A model generated the notes under the pieces. It was given only the letters and a program-made list of their open reading frames with translations. It searched no databases and had not been told where the DNA came from. A program made the position numbers and the translations under genes. A DNA stretch of 64,000 nt. Origin: Bacteroidota bacterium (lineage in GTDB: Bacteria; Bacteroidota; Bacteroidia; AKYH767-A; OLB10). This document shows, piece by piece, positions 47,503 to 57,137 of the stretch (position 1 is its first letter; every line of letters starts with the position of its first letter). The DNA is taken from assembly GCA_016717725.1 (NCBI GenBank), contig JADKFA010000005.1:62001-126000 (forward strand), written 5' to 3'.

Positions 47503-50500
47503 ATGAAAAAATTCAAAGGATTCTTATTGCTCTTTTTAACAACAATTGCATTTTTATTGTCTTCAGATTTAGAAGGGCAAAGTGTTTGGGAATGTGGATA
47601 TGATTCTGCGAATGCCGAAGCTTTAATACTGTCACCAGACTACCAACAAAGTCAAAATAATTTTAATGAACTTTGGCGTTCACAGATGACCCCTGGTGGA
47701 AATAACTTTAACGGGGGTGGGAGTCCATTGCCGAGGATAACTATTCCAGTTGTAGTACATGTTGTATATAATTCAAACGATGCATCTAATCTAGCTTTGA
47801 ATATTTCTGCTGACCAAATTCGTTCTCAAATAGCAAAATTAAACGAGGTGTTTTCAAATATTGGTGGCCCTCCAAAATTCGATTCTGAGATAAGGTTTTG
47901 TTTGGCAAGTGCACCTTCTACTTTTTTTACAAATCCATCTGAACCAGGAATTATTCGTTACCCAATTGATTTATCTACTAACCCGCCTCAGGGTGCAATC
48001 TATAATTTTCCAGGTGGAATTGGTGCAGGTTTTACACTTCGATCTTTATTTCCTGTTGGATTTATAGCAGAAAATTATTTAAATATTTTTATTGTATATA
48101 ATTTCTCAACAAGTGCAAATAGAGCAGGTCAATATATACCGATGGCCGATATCGTAGTGGTAAGGAGTGGGAATTTTGGAGATAATGGTCCTAATGCGCT
48201 TCCTATACCTCCAATCGGAGGATATCCATTAATGCAATTTGGAGAGCTTGGATATACAGCGGTTCATGAAGTTGGACACTATTTAAATCTCTCACATACT
48301 TTTTTAGATGGTTGTGTAGGAAATAATCCACCAGGATCAAGTACCGATGATTGTCTATTGAATGGTGATTTCATTTGTGATACACCCCCTTGTATACAAG
48401 CAAATTATATATGTGGACAGTCTATACCCAATTCATGCCCAGAACCTGGTACTGCTGTCTTTGACTTAGTTGATAATTATATGTATTATGCTGAAGAATG
48501 TGCACATGACAATTTTACCAGTGATCAAATTGCAAGAATGAGACTCTTTTTAACCACAATGCGATTTGATTTAGTTTCGAATGAAAATTTAGCTGCGACT
48601 GGTGTAATGGGGCCAAACAGTTGTGAACCTCCCATTTTTTTCTCTGATCTTTTTTTAACAACAGATCCAGTTGGATGTTTACCACCTGCTGGATCATTAA
48701 CTCTTGATTTTGCTTCCACTTCAACATTATTTCCGGCGTCTAGTACGGCCACAAACTTGATTTGGACAATTACTCCAGCAGCTTTTTCTTCAAATACTAC
48801 TCTTTCGGGTTTTCAAGCTACAATTAATACGGCTGGAATGTACACCATTTCACTTACATCAACTGATCCAATGTTTGGTGGTGCTGGCACGGTAACTAAT
48901 ACAATTAATGTATTTGTTGTTAATTGTGGATTGCCTTTACGTCCAGAGCATGCGGTATGGTGTTATCAAAACAATGTTCGTTTAGATTTTTCTTCTGGAT
49001 TACCAGTAAGCACTCTTCCCAATAGTGCTATAATCGGTGGTAATACTAATGAATTCTCTTCCACTTCTCAAAGTGATGCGGTCACAGGTAATTTACTCTT
49101 TTATACTAATGGATTAAGCGTTTGGAATAATAACAATGCCTTAATTGGAAATATTTCAACAGCATTATATGGTTCACCGATTAAAGGCACTATTTCTGTG
49201 CCCAATCCAAATAATTTTAATTTCGATTTACAAACACGAACTAATAGCTATTTTATTTTTACAGTTCCTGCCTACGGTCAGTCAGGGAATGGAAGTTTGG
49301 TTTTTGGTGAGGTGGAAATTAATGCTGGAATGGCTACTTTAATTTCATCGAACAATACAATTCCTGCTGGAATTTTTAGCACTAATGTAGTAGAAGCAAT
49401 TACAGCTGTTCCACATTGTAATGGTAGAGATACTTGGATTATTGTTCATGAAATTAATTCCTCAAACACTATTTCATATTTATTAACTGGAAATGGGATA
49501 AGTCTAGCTGTTCAAAATAATAGTGCGCCATTCCAAAATACGAATCCGAGTTCTGTTGGAAGTCGATTCTCGATAGAATCAGCTCCAAGCGGTGACGCAA
49601 TTGCCATTTACAATTGTGCAGATGAGATCGTGTATTTTTATTCATTTGATAATTCAGATGGCACGATGCAATTTCAATCTTCAGTTCAAGTTCCGCAAGG
49701 TGCAGGTGTAAATACCTTGCAAGGGTCCTTTGCTCCTTTTATTACTGGTGGGAGTTATTTTTATTACGCAGTAGGTGCTGCAACTAATACCATGTATCAA
49801 ATTGAATTACCTACGCTCGCTGCACCAAACCCAATTCAAAATATCCCTATTACTTTAGGTTCACCTCAACGAAGGTTGACTGGATCTATTCAATTGGGAC
49901 CAGATAACTATATATATTTAAGCGCATTTAATATTCCTAATCCTCCAGATTCAAGAATGTTAGTAATTCGTGCACCAAATATTGCAGGGCCTGGCACTAC
50001 AGGTTGCGACCCCCAACTTAGTAATTTATCGTTTAGTACGGGTCAGAGAAATAGATTTTCTTTGCCAAATTTATTGGATGCAGAGCGATCAACTTCATTA
50101 CCATTTATTTTTTCAGCAGCTGCCACGAGTTGTTCCACCTATAATTTTAATGTTAATCCTTGTTGGAGTAATTATGTAGTCTCATGGAATTTTGGTGACG
50201 GGACGCCCATCTCTACGGGTCTAAATGTAAATCATACCTATTCTAATAATGGACAGTTTCAAGTTAGTTGTACTTTAACATTAGGAGGAGCAGTATTGAC
50301 CTTTACTCCTCAAACAGTTTCGGTTCTTTTATCCACGCCTTCAATAACACATCCATCCGATGGTTGTATTTCTGCAAATAATCCATTTGAATTTTCTGTA
50401 CCATTTTTTCCAGGTGCAACGTATTCATGGACAACTTCACTTGGCACTATGACTCCAGATCCTAGTAATCCAAATGTTGCATCACCGAGTTGGACAACAA

Positions 50501-53007
50501 AAGGAAATTACACAGTAACTGTAACTGTGACTTCTCCAAATTGTAGTTATACTAGTACCATTAATTTTTCCTCTTACTATTGTTGTACAACTAACATAGG
50601 TAATGTTTTGTTTAATCCCACTTTTAATACAGGACAAATTTCAAATCAGACCTTTACCATAAATGGAACTGCGGTGATTGATGGAGGTGTTCAGTTCACG
50701 AATTGTATTCTAAAAATGGGGCCAGAAGCAAGGATTCGAGTTAAGCCTAATTCTCTTTTACATATTGATCAGAATACTCAAATTTCTGCCTGTGATGGTG
50801 AAATGTGGGATGGAATAAATATAGTTGATAATACTGGAAGGTTAACAATGGATCAGAGTGTAATTAGAGATGCAGTAAAAGCAATTGAAGCTTTAAATGG
50901 TGCTAACTGGATTCAATGTACTCGTTCTGAGTTTACAAACAATTGGGTAAGTATACATTTGGAGAACGGTAATTATATGGCTTCTCATTTCGACGAAAAT
51001 GTATTTAGCTCTGATGCATCTCAAATGCTTGTGCCTCATGCAGGACAAATTGGACGTACGGGATTTCAACTTAGAAATATTTTTGCAAATACCTATGTTA
51101 AAGTTGGACCCTCTATTTTAAATACTAGCAATGGTAATCTATTCCAAAATTTACAATATGGAATTGATTCTTACAATTGCAGTTTAATTTCTAATAATAA
51201 CAACTTTCTAAACATAGTAGAGCAAACCTCTCCATTTAGTCAAACTCCGTGGCATGGTACAGGTATTTTTGCAGAAAATGCACCATGGAGTATTGGAAAT
51301 TCTTCTACGAATACTATTGAAGTATATGAAAATTTCTTTAACGATTGTAAACGAGGAGTTTTTGTAAATAAGAATTCTAATGTTATTATAGATTCCGATA
51401 ATGAATTTCATAATTGCAGTTTTGCCGCAGTTGAATTGAGAAATTTGAGACAGCAAAACGTAACGGTTCGTAATTGTAAAGTGTTTGATTTAGGTGCATT
51501 TGGTTTTAGATTTATTGATTGCTTTCAAATGAATAATATGACAGTAACGTTAAATGAAATTAGTATGCCTCCAACACCACCCAATCCGTTGGGAGGGACC
51601 TTTAATTTTAGTTATTTGAACACCGCCATGTTCTTTAAAAACCAAAGTCAGTTAAATTCAAATGCTTTAATTTCTTATAACAAGATTACTGATGCCCGTA
51701 TTGGAATAAGTATACAGGGCTATGCGCAATTTTCACTTAGTCGTAATACCATTATCTTAAATCGAGTTGAAAGTGATTTCATTGGTTTGTTGCATCAAGG
51801 TATTGAGTTTGTGAGTTCCACACTAGGAACAATTGATTGGAATAGAATTACCTATACCAATGGCTTAAACACTACTTCATTAGATTATAAAGATCTTTTT
51901 CTGGGATTTAATTTGAGAAATATTAGCAATTCCACTATTATGCACAATACGATTACCAGAGTAGGCACTGCCGTTCGGTTTATTGGAAATGTAACGTTTA
52001 ATGACATTTTATGCAATTCGATGGACGATTGTGCACTGGGTTGGTTCTTTAATAATTCCCAGGTTTCACCCATCGGAATCCCCGGTATTCCTTTTGAAAA
52101 TGAGTTTATTAATTTTTCTAACAGAGCAAGGTCGGATAAGGATGCGAATGCGTCAATTACAGATTTGTATTTTCCAGGTGATGAAGTGGATTTGAACAAT
52201 ATTTATACGGCTTGGCCTTATGCTTCGACTTTGGTGATAAGTCCTTATGATAACCAACCCTTCCAAAATATATGCAGTGGCATTGCTACACCTGATCCTA
52301 CAGAGGATATGTCGTATATGGAAAAAGTAATTTTAGATTCTATTCAATATCCCGTCCTTTACGAAATTAATCGTGATCGAGATTTGCAGTCTACTTACCG
52401 ACGTTACCGCAGTTCGCCCGACTCCTCATATGCCGCCTATGTAAACTGGTTTGAGCAACTAGAGAATGGCAGGATTGGACTTACCGCAAAATTAATTGAG
52501 GCGCATATTAATTTGGATTCCATTCGTATTTTATTGGATGGATTAAGCGATGAAAGTAACCCCATATTTAACCAACTTCGTGAATTGTATGAGGTAGTAT
52601 TGTACAATTTGGATCATCCCGATAATCCCATTCCACATGATACATCTTTCCTTTATCAATTGGCATTTATGGATGAATGGAACGGCACCGAAGCGGTGTA
52701 TATGGCAAGAGCAATTTTAGAGTTGGAGGTAAATGACTTTTTATTAGGATTGAGAACAATGCCGCCCATCTCAAGTGCCGATAATATGTGTGATGACCTT
52801 TTAAAATTCTATAATTCATACATTGTTATACCCGTTAAATCCTCGCCAATCCAACTCGAGTATTTTGACAAAGTGGGGCGACTCATTTTTCAGGAAAAAA
52901 CAACTGAAGACTTGGGCGCAGAAAAAATAAAATTATTAAAAACAAAAGCTGTATTTTTAATTAGAGCCATGCAAGGTAAATGTATAAAGGTGTATAAGCT
53001 GCCATGA
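47503..53007 (+). CDS. Giant secreted protein: M43-type metalloprotease, propeller-like, PKD and beta-helix domains
   Basis: The 1834-residue protein has a signal peptide (LLLFLTTIAFLLSSDLEGQ). About 80-350 is a pappalysin/cytophagalysin-like (M43) protease with HEVGHYLNLSH (H255, E256, H259, H265), followed by HTFLDGC and a Met-turn NYMYYAEEC (M327); Asn replaces the usual Gly at 262. A PKD-like domain (about 385-475), a propeller-like domain (about 480-865, GNLLFYTNG and NGRDTWIIVHE), two PKD domains (about 870-1025) and a right-handed beta-helix (about 1035-1565) follow. The last 250 residues form the module also found at 54500, ending in a sorting-domain-like YFDKVGRLIFQE...FLIRAMQGKCIKVYKLP. 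Its stop overlaps the next start by four bases. Confidence 0.9.
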   Translation: MKKFKGFLLLFLTTIAFLLSSDLEGQSVWECGYDSANAEALILSPDYQQSQNNFNELWRSQMTPGGNNFNGGGSPLPRITIPVVVHVVYNSNDASNLALNISADQIRSQIAKLNEVFSNIGGPPKFDSEIRFCLASAPSTFFTNPSEPGIIRYPIDLSTNPPQGAIYNFPGGIGAGFTLRSLFPVGFIAENYLNIFIVYNFSTSANRAGQYIPMADIVVVRSGNFGDNGPNALPIPPIGGYPLMQFGELGYTAVHEVGHYLNLSHTFLDGCVGNNPPGSSTDDCLLNGDFICDTPPCIQANYICGQSIPNSCPEPGTAVFDLVDNYMYYAEECAHDNFTSDQIARMRLFLTTMRFDLVSNENLAATGVMGPNSCEPPIFFSDLFLTTDPVGCLPPAGSLTLDFASTSTLFPASSTATNLIWTITPAAFSSNTTLSGFQATINTAGMYTISLTSTDPMFGGAGTVTNTINVFVVNCGLPLRPEHAVWCYQNNVRLDFSSGLPVSTLPNSAIIGGNTNEFSSTSQSDAVTGNLLFYTNGLSVWNNNNALIGNISTALYGSPIKGTISVPNPNNFNFDLQTRTNSYFIFTVPAYGQSGNGSLVFGEVEINAGMATLISSNNTIPAGIFSTNVVEAITAVPHCNGRDTWIIVHEINSSNTISYLLTGNGISLAVQNNSAPFQNTNPSSVGSRFSIESAPSGDAIAIYNCADEIVYFYSFDNSDGTMQFQSSVQVPQGAGVNTLQGSFAPFITGGSYFYYAVGAATNTMYQIELPTLAAPNPIQNIPITLGSPQRRLTGSIQLGPDNYIYLSAFNIPNPPDSRMLVIRAPNIAGPGTTGCDPQLSNLSFSTGQRNRFSLPNLLDAERSTSLPFIFSAAATSCSTYNFNVNPCWSNYVVSWNFGDGTPISTGLNVNHTYSNNGQFQVSCTLTLGGAVLTFTPQTVSVLLSTPSITHPSDGCISANNPFEFSVPFFPGATYSWTTSLGTMTPDPSNPNVASPSWTTKGNYTVTVTVTSPNCSYTSTINFSSYYCCTTNIGNVLFNPTFNTGQISNQTFTINGTAVIDGGVQFTNCILKMGPEARIRVKPNSLLHIDQNTQISACDGEMWDGINIVDNTGRLTMDQSVIRDAVKAIEALNGANWIQCTRSEFTNNWVSIHLENGNYMASHFDENVFSSDASQMLVPHAGQIGRTGFQLRNIFANTYVKVGPSILNTSNGNLFQNLQYGIDSYNCSLISNNNNFLNIVEQTSPFSQTPWHGTGIFAENAPWSIGNSSTNTIEVYENFFNDCKRGVFVNKNSNVIIDSDNEFHNCSFAAVELRNLRQQNVTVRNCKVFDLGAFGFRFIDCFQMNNMTVTLNEISMPPTPPNPLGGTFNFSYLNTAMFFKNQSQLNSNALISYNKITDARIGISIQGYAQFSLSRNTIILNRVESDFIGLLHQGIEFVSSTLGTIDWNRITYTNGLNTTSLDYKDLFLGFNLRNISNSTIMHNTITRVGTAVRFIGNVTFNDILCNSMDDCALGWFFNNSQVSPIGIPGIPFENEFINFSNRARSDKDANASITDLYFPGDEVDLNNIYTAWPYASTLVISPYDNQPFQNICSGIATPDPTEDMSYMEKVILDSIQYPVLYEINRDRDLQSTYRRYRSSPDSSYAAYVNWFEQLENGRIGLTAKLIEAHINLDSIRILLDGLSDESNPIFNQLRELYEVVLYNLDHPDNPIPHDTSFLYQLAFMDEWNGTEAVYMARAILELEVNDFLLGLRTMPPISSADNMCDDLLKFYNSYIVIPVKSSPIQLEYFDKVGRLIFQEKTTEDLGAEKIKLLKTKAVFLIRAMQGKCIKVYKLP

Positions 53008-54503
53008 GGAAATTAATTTTATTATGCACATTGTGTTTAAGTTTTCTAAAATTAAATGCACAATTCACAAATCTGAATTGGACATTTGGTGATAGTTGTG
53101 GTATTAAATTTAATGCTACTGGTATTGATTCAATTTACCGAACTTCTGTAAATGCTAGAGGTACTTGTGCCACAATTAGTGATTCATTAGGGAATTTATT
53201 GTTTTATGCTGCGTCTCCCGATTTGGAACATTATCATGCACCTACCTTAATTGATAGAGGAAGAATTTACAATAAACAGCATAACAAAATGGAAAATGGG
53301 GATTCTCTCTTTTGTTCTAATTGGTACAGAGAAATGCTGATTTTACCTTGGCCCGATAGTGTAAATAAATTTATTGTAATATCAAGTATGGCGACTTCTG
53401 GAGCAAAAATATCGTATTCTATTGTTGATCTTTCTTATAATAATGGATTGGGAAGGGTGTTTGATAAAAACACAGTAATTGATACGGGAAATATTTGTGA
53501 TGGTATTACTGCAATAAGACATGGCAATGGCCGTGATTGGTGGATTTTATACAAGAAGTGGTTTTTTAACAATAATATTATTTATAAAATCTTGCTTACT
53601 CCGCAAGGCTTAAGTACCATTAGTCCCCAAAACATTGGACTTTCTTTTTCAAATGGTGGGCTCTATCGATTAATTCCATCACAGAATGGAAGCACAATAG
53701 TTGGATTGTGCAATTCATCCATGTCTATCGAAAAATTTTCTTTTGATCGGTGTACGGGTATGTTAAGTAATCATGTAGTAATTTACAATGGAACAGGAAA
53801 CCCGCCCTATAGTTTTTGGGAAGGAGCCATAAGCCCCAACAATCGATTTTTATATGTAACAACCATTGGAGATCAATATTTATTTCAAATTGATTTATTA
53901 AATCCAAATGCTTATCAAAACAAAATAGTTATTGATTCAATTGACTCGTTAAGTTATTCAGGGTCTGCTATTCGCTTAGCTCCTAATGGAAAAGTATATC
54001 GCTCTAATTGGTGGTGTTTAGACAGTATCTATTGTTATCCTTTTTCCGATTCCGCATACTCTCTAGTAAATACACACCTAAGTGTAATTAACGAACCTGA
54101 TAGTTTAGGGGTAGCCTGTAATTACGTAGGGCTTGGCCAATACTTGAATGGATTTAGAACTTACGCTGGTCTCCCTAACGATGTGAATTTAGGGTTAGGC
54201 CCATTGAATGGGAGTATTTGCGATACGCTTTCAGTTGGGCTTGGAGAAATAAAAGACGATATTCCCATACAAACATTTCCGAATCCTTCCTCAGGTAATT
54301 TTACAGTGAACATAAAGCAAGAAGGTATACCCAAAGAGGGTTTCCCTTATACTGTTTATTCATTGCACGGGCAATTAATTCAACAGGGCGTATTAAAATC
54401 ACAAGCTACGTTAATTAATTTGTCAGCATTTGAAAGTGGTATGTATTTACTCAATGTAACGCTGCCAAAACAGGTAGTGCAAATTAAGCTGAGTAAGTTA
54501 TGA
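53004..54503 (+). CDS. Secreted T9SS type A propeller-like protein, copy 1
   Basis: The 499-residue protein starts in an ATGA overlap with the giant protease stop, so translation is probably coupled. It has a signal peptide (LILLCTLCLSFLKLNAQ), the opening QFTNLNWTFGDSCGIKFNA, a beta-propeller-like body with SDSLGNLLFY, WYREMLILPWPDSVNKF, IRHGNGRDWWILYKKW, FSFDRCTGMLSNHV and RLAPNGKVYRSNWW, and a type A sorting domain (IQTFPNPSSGNFTVNIK, GMYLLNVTLPKQVVQIKLSKL). The same body is recognisable inside the giant protein and in the decayed gene at 22944. Function is unknown. It may act at the surface together with the protease. Confidence 0.87.
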   Translation: MRKLILLCTLCLSFLKLNAQFTNLNWTFGDSCGIKFNATGIDSIYRTSVNARGTCATISDSLGNLLFYAASPDLEHYHAPTLIDRGRIYNKQHNKMENGDSLFCSNWYREMLILPWPDSVNKFIVISSMATSGAKISYSIVDLSYNNGLGRVFDKNTVIDTGNICDGITAIRHGNGRDWWILYKKWFFNNNIIYKILLTPQGLSTISPQNIGLSFSNGGLYRLIPSQNGSTIVGLCNSSMSIEKFSFDRCTGMLSNHVVIYNGTGNPPYSFWEGAISPNNRFLYVTTIGDQYLFQIDLLNPNAYQNKIVIDSIDSLSYSGSAIRLAPNGKVYRSNWWCLDSIYCYPFSDSAYSLVNTHLSVINEPDSLGVACNYVGLGQYLNGFRTYAGLPNDVNLGLGPLNGSICDTLSVGLGEIKDDIPIQTFPNPSSGNFTVNIKQEGIPKEGFPYTVYSLHGQLIQQGVLKSQATLINLSAFESGMYLLNVTLPKQVVQIKLSKL

Positions 54504-55282
54504 GATTTGCACAAGAAACTTTCCATATTCAACCCCTCCAAAATATATGCAGTGGTATTGCTGCGCCTGATCCGTCAGAGGATATGTCATATATGGAAAA
54601 AGTGATTTTAGATTCTATTCAATATCCTGTCCTTTACGAAATTAACAGAGACCGTGATTTGCAATCTACTTACCGGCGTTACCGAAGTTCACCCGACTCC
54701 TCATTTGCGGCTTATGCAAACTGGTTTGAGCAATTGGAAAATGGCAGAATAGGACTTACCGCAAAACTAATTGAAGCACATATTAATTTAGATTCCATTC
54801 GTATTTTATTAGATGGATTAAGCGATGAAAGTAACCCTATGTTTAACCAGCTCCGTGAATTGTATGAGGTAGTATTGTACAATTTGGATCATCCCGACAA
54901 TCCCATTCCACATGATACTTCTTTTCTTTATCAATTGGCATTTATGGATGAATGGAACGGCACCGAAGCGGTGTATATGGCAAGAGCTATTTTAGAGTTG
55001 GAGGTGAATGATTTTTTATTAGGATTGAGAACAATGCAACCTCTCTCAAGTGCCGATAATATGTGCGACGACCTTTTAAAATTCTATAATTTATACATTG
55101 CGATACCTGATAAATCCTCGCAAATCCAACTCGAGTATTTTGACAAATCAGGTCGACTCATTTTTCAGGAAAAAACGAATGAAGACTTGGGTTCAGAAAA
55201 AATAAAAGTATTAAAATCGAAAGCTGTATTTTTAATAAGAGCGAGACAAGGTAATTGCATAAAGGTGTATAAGCTGCCATGA
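54500..55282 (+). CDS. Headless C-terminal module of the giant metalloprotease (duplication product)
   Basis: The 260-residue ORF begins in an ATGA overlap with the preceding stop and, after about 13 novel residues (MRFAQETFHIQPL), is nearly identical to the last 250 residues of the protein at 47503: QNICSGIA, MSYMEKVILDSIQYPVLYEI, GLSDESNPMFNQLRELYEVV, SADNMCDDLLKFYN and the sorting-like tail. It has no signal peptide, so it cannot enter the T9SS route by itself unless processed differently. The reading frame is intact, with mostly silent or mild differences, which suggests either recent origin or selection. Confidence 0.8.
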   Translation: MRFAQETFHIQPLQNICSGIAAPDPSEDMSYMEKVILDSIQYPVLYEINRDRDLQSTYRRYRSSPDSSFAAYANWFEQLENGRIGLTAKLIEAHINLDSIRILLDGLSDESNPMFNQLRELYEVVLYNLDHPDNPIPHDTSFLYQLAFMDEWNGTEAVYMARAILELEVNDFLLGLRTMQPLSSADNMCDDLLKFYNLYIAIPDKSSQIQLEYFDKSGRLIFQEKTNEDLGSEKIKVLKSKAVFLIRARQGNCIKVYKLP

Positions 55283-56778
55283 GGAAATTAATTATATTAT
55301 GCACATTGTGTTTAAGTTTTATAAACTTAAATGCACAATTCACAAATCTGAATTGGACATTTGGTGATAGTTGTGGTATTAAATTTAATGCTACGGGTAT
55401 TGATTCAATTTACCGCACTTCTGTCAATTCAAGAGGTACAACAGTAAATATTAGTGATTCTCTTGGGAATTTATTGTTCTATGTTAACTCTCCTGATTTG
55501 TCACTTTACCTAAGTACCAACACTATTAATCGAGGTAGGGTTTACAATAAACAACATAATACTATGGTAAATGGTGATTCAATCGCTTCTCCAGGCTGGT
55601 ACCGAGAGCTTCTCATTTTACCCTGGCCCGATAGTGTAAATAAATTTGTTGTGGTTTCTAGTATGACTACTCCTGGAGCAAAAATTTCATATTCTAAAGT
55701 CGACCTTTCCTTTAATGGCGGGCTTGGAAAAGTTGTGAGTAAAAATAATGTTTTAGATACAGGTGAAATTTGTGATGGTATTACTGCGATAAGGCATGGA
55801 AATGGTCGTGATTGGTGGATTTTATACAAGAAGTGGTTTTTTAACAATAATATTATTTATAAAATATTGCTTACTCCGCAAGGCTTGAGTACCATTAGTA
55901 CACAAAACATTGGACTTTCTTTCTCAAACGGGGGTCTCTATAGATTAATTCCATCACAAGATGGAAGTGCGATAGTAGGATTGTGTAATTCATCCATTTC
56001 TATCGAAAAATTTTCTTTTGATCGGTGTACGGGTATGTTGAGTAACCATGTAGTAATTTACAACGGATCAGGAAACCCACCCTATAGTTTTTGGGATGGG
56101 GCTATAAGCCCCAATAATCGATTTTTATATGTTACAACCATTGGTGATCAATATTTATTTCAAATTGATTTATTAAATCCAAATGCCTATCAAAACAAAG
56201 TAGTTGTTGATTCAATTGACTCGTTAAGTTATTCAGTTTCTGCTATTCGCTTAGCTCCTAATGGAAAAATTTATCGTTCTAATTGGTGGTGTTTAGACAG
56301 TATCTATTGTTATCCTTTTTCCGATTCCGCATACTCTCCAGTAAATACGCACTTAAGTGTAATTAACGAACCTGATAGTTTTGGTTTAACATGTAATTAC
56401 GTTGGGCTTGGCCAATACTTGAATGGATTTAAAACTTATGGGGCTCTTCCCAACGATGTGAATTTGGGACTTGGCCCGCTTGCAGGAAGTATATGCGATA
56501 CACTTTCAGTTGGGCTTGGAGAAATAAAAGACGATATTCCCATACAAACATTTCCGAATCCTTCCACAGGGCTTTTTACAGTTAATATAAAGTATGAGAC
56601 ATTGCCAAAAGAAGGTTTTGCTTACACCATTTATTCCCTACAAGGGCAGGTAATACAACGAGGTGTAATAAAAGGAAGAACGTCATCTATTAATTTAACT
56701 TCGTTTGAAAGTGGAATGTATTTACTCAATGTAATGCTGCCGAAAGAGGTGGTGCAAATTAAGCTGAGTAAGTTATGA
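55279..56778 (+). CDS. Secreted T9SS type A propeller-like protein, copy 2
   Basis: The 499-residue paralogue of 53004 has the same length and layout: signal peptide (LIILCTLCLSFINLNAQ), propeller-like body and type A sorting domain (IQTFPNPSTGLFTVNIKYET, GMYLLNVMLPKEVVQIKLSKL). It starts in an ATGA overlap with the headless module. Residues about 165-400 are almost identical to copy 1, whereas about 50-165 differ at many positions (compare AASPDLEHYHAPTLID with VNSPDLSLYLSTNTIN). This suggests local diversification or gene conversion. Confidence 0.87.
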   Translation: MRKLIILCTLCLSFINLNAQFTNLNWTFGDSCGIKFNATGIDSIYRTSVNSRGTTVNISDSLGNLLFYVNSPDLSLYLSTNTINRGRVYNKQHNTMVNGDSIASPGWYRELLILPWPDSVNKFVVVSSMTTPGAKISYSKVDLSFNGGLGKVVSKNNVLDTGEICDGITAIRHGNGRDWWILYKKWFFNNNIIYKILLTPQGLSTISTQNIGLSFSNGGLYRLIPSQDGSAIVGLCNSSISIEKFSFDRCTGMLSNHVVIYNGSGNPPYSFWDGAISPNNRFLYVTTIGDQYLFQIDLLNPNAYQNKVVVDSIDSLSYSVSAIRLAPNGKIYRSNWWCLDSIYCYPFSDSAYSPVNTHLSVINEPDSFGLTCNYVGLGQYLNGFKTYGALPNDVNLGLGPLAGSICDTLSVGLGEIKDDIPIQTFPNPSTGLFTVNIKYETLPKEGFAYTIYSLQGQVIQRGVIKGRTSSINLTSFESGMYLLNVMLPKEVVQIKLSKL

Positions 56779-57137
56779 GACAAAGTAATTGTGCTAAAGC
56801 GAATAATCTTTGCCAATTGAATAAATAGTTAAATCCTATTTTTTTTTGAACGATGTCGACCTACATTAACATTCTATGTACTGATCAGGTCGTGCGACAT
56901 ATAAACTTCAAAATCAAAAGGTGATTTTAAATTTAAATGGATTATTTTACTAATCAACAAATTCCTCCTCTCCTTCCTCGCGAAACTTCGCGATCCTCGC
57001 TCTCGGCGGGGGTGGAGATGAGTTGCGAAACCTCGCGATGGAGGAGATACTAGAACAATATGAATTCTAAAATCTAAAATTATTTTTCTGCATAATAAGT
57101 AAATCTTAAATTAAATGATTTGCTTTTTTCAGAAACC
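56779..57137. other. Intergenic region with REP-like repeats, no gene
   Basis: Contains CCTCGCGAAACTTCGCGATCC (56976-56996), nearly the same as the palindrome at 10392-10412, and TGCGAAACCTCGCGATGG (57023-57040). No terminator hairpin with a T-run is clear after the gene at 55279. Confidence 0.5.

Larger units (their letters stand above)
52254..56782 (+). repeat. 2.3 kb tandem duplication (offset 2275 bases)
   Basis: Unit 1 (about 52254-54507) holds the C-terminal module of the giant protein plus the 499-residue gene; unit 2 (about 54529-56782) holds the same module as a separate ORF plus a second 499-residue gene. Stop/start junctions are repeated at the same offset. Nucleotide similarity looks high (near nine in ten over the module by eye) but is lower in the 5' third of the 499-residue genes. 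Confidence 0.92.

Noticed and set aside
54500..56778. Insertion sequence or phage element
   Set aside because: No transposase, integrase or terminal repeats; the structure is explained by a tandem duplication of existing sequence.
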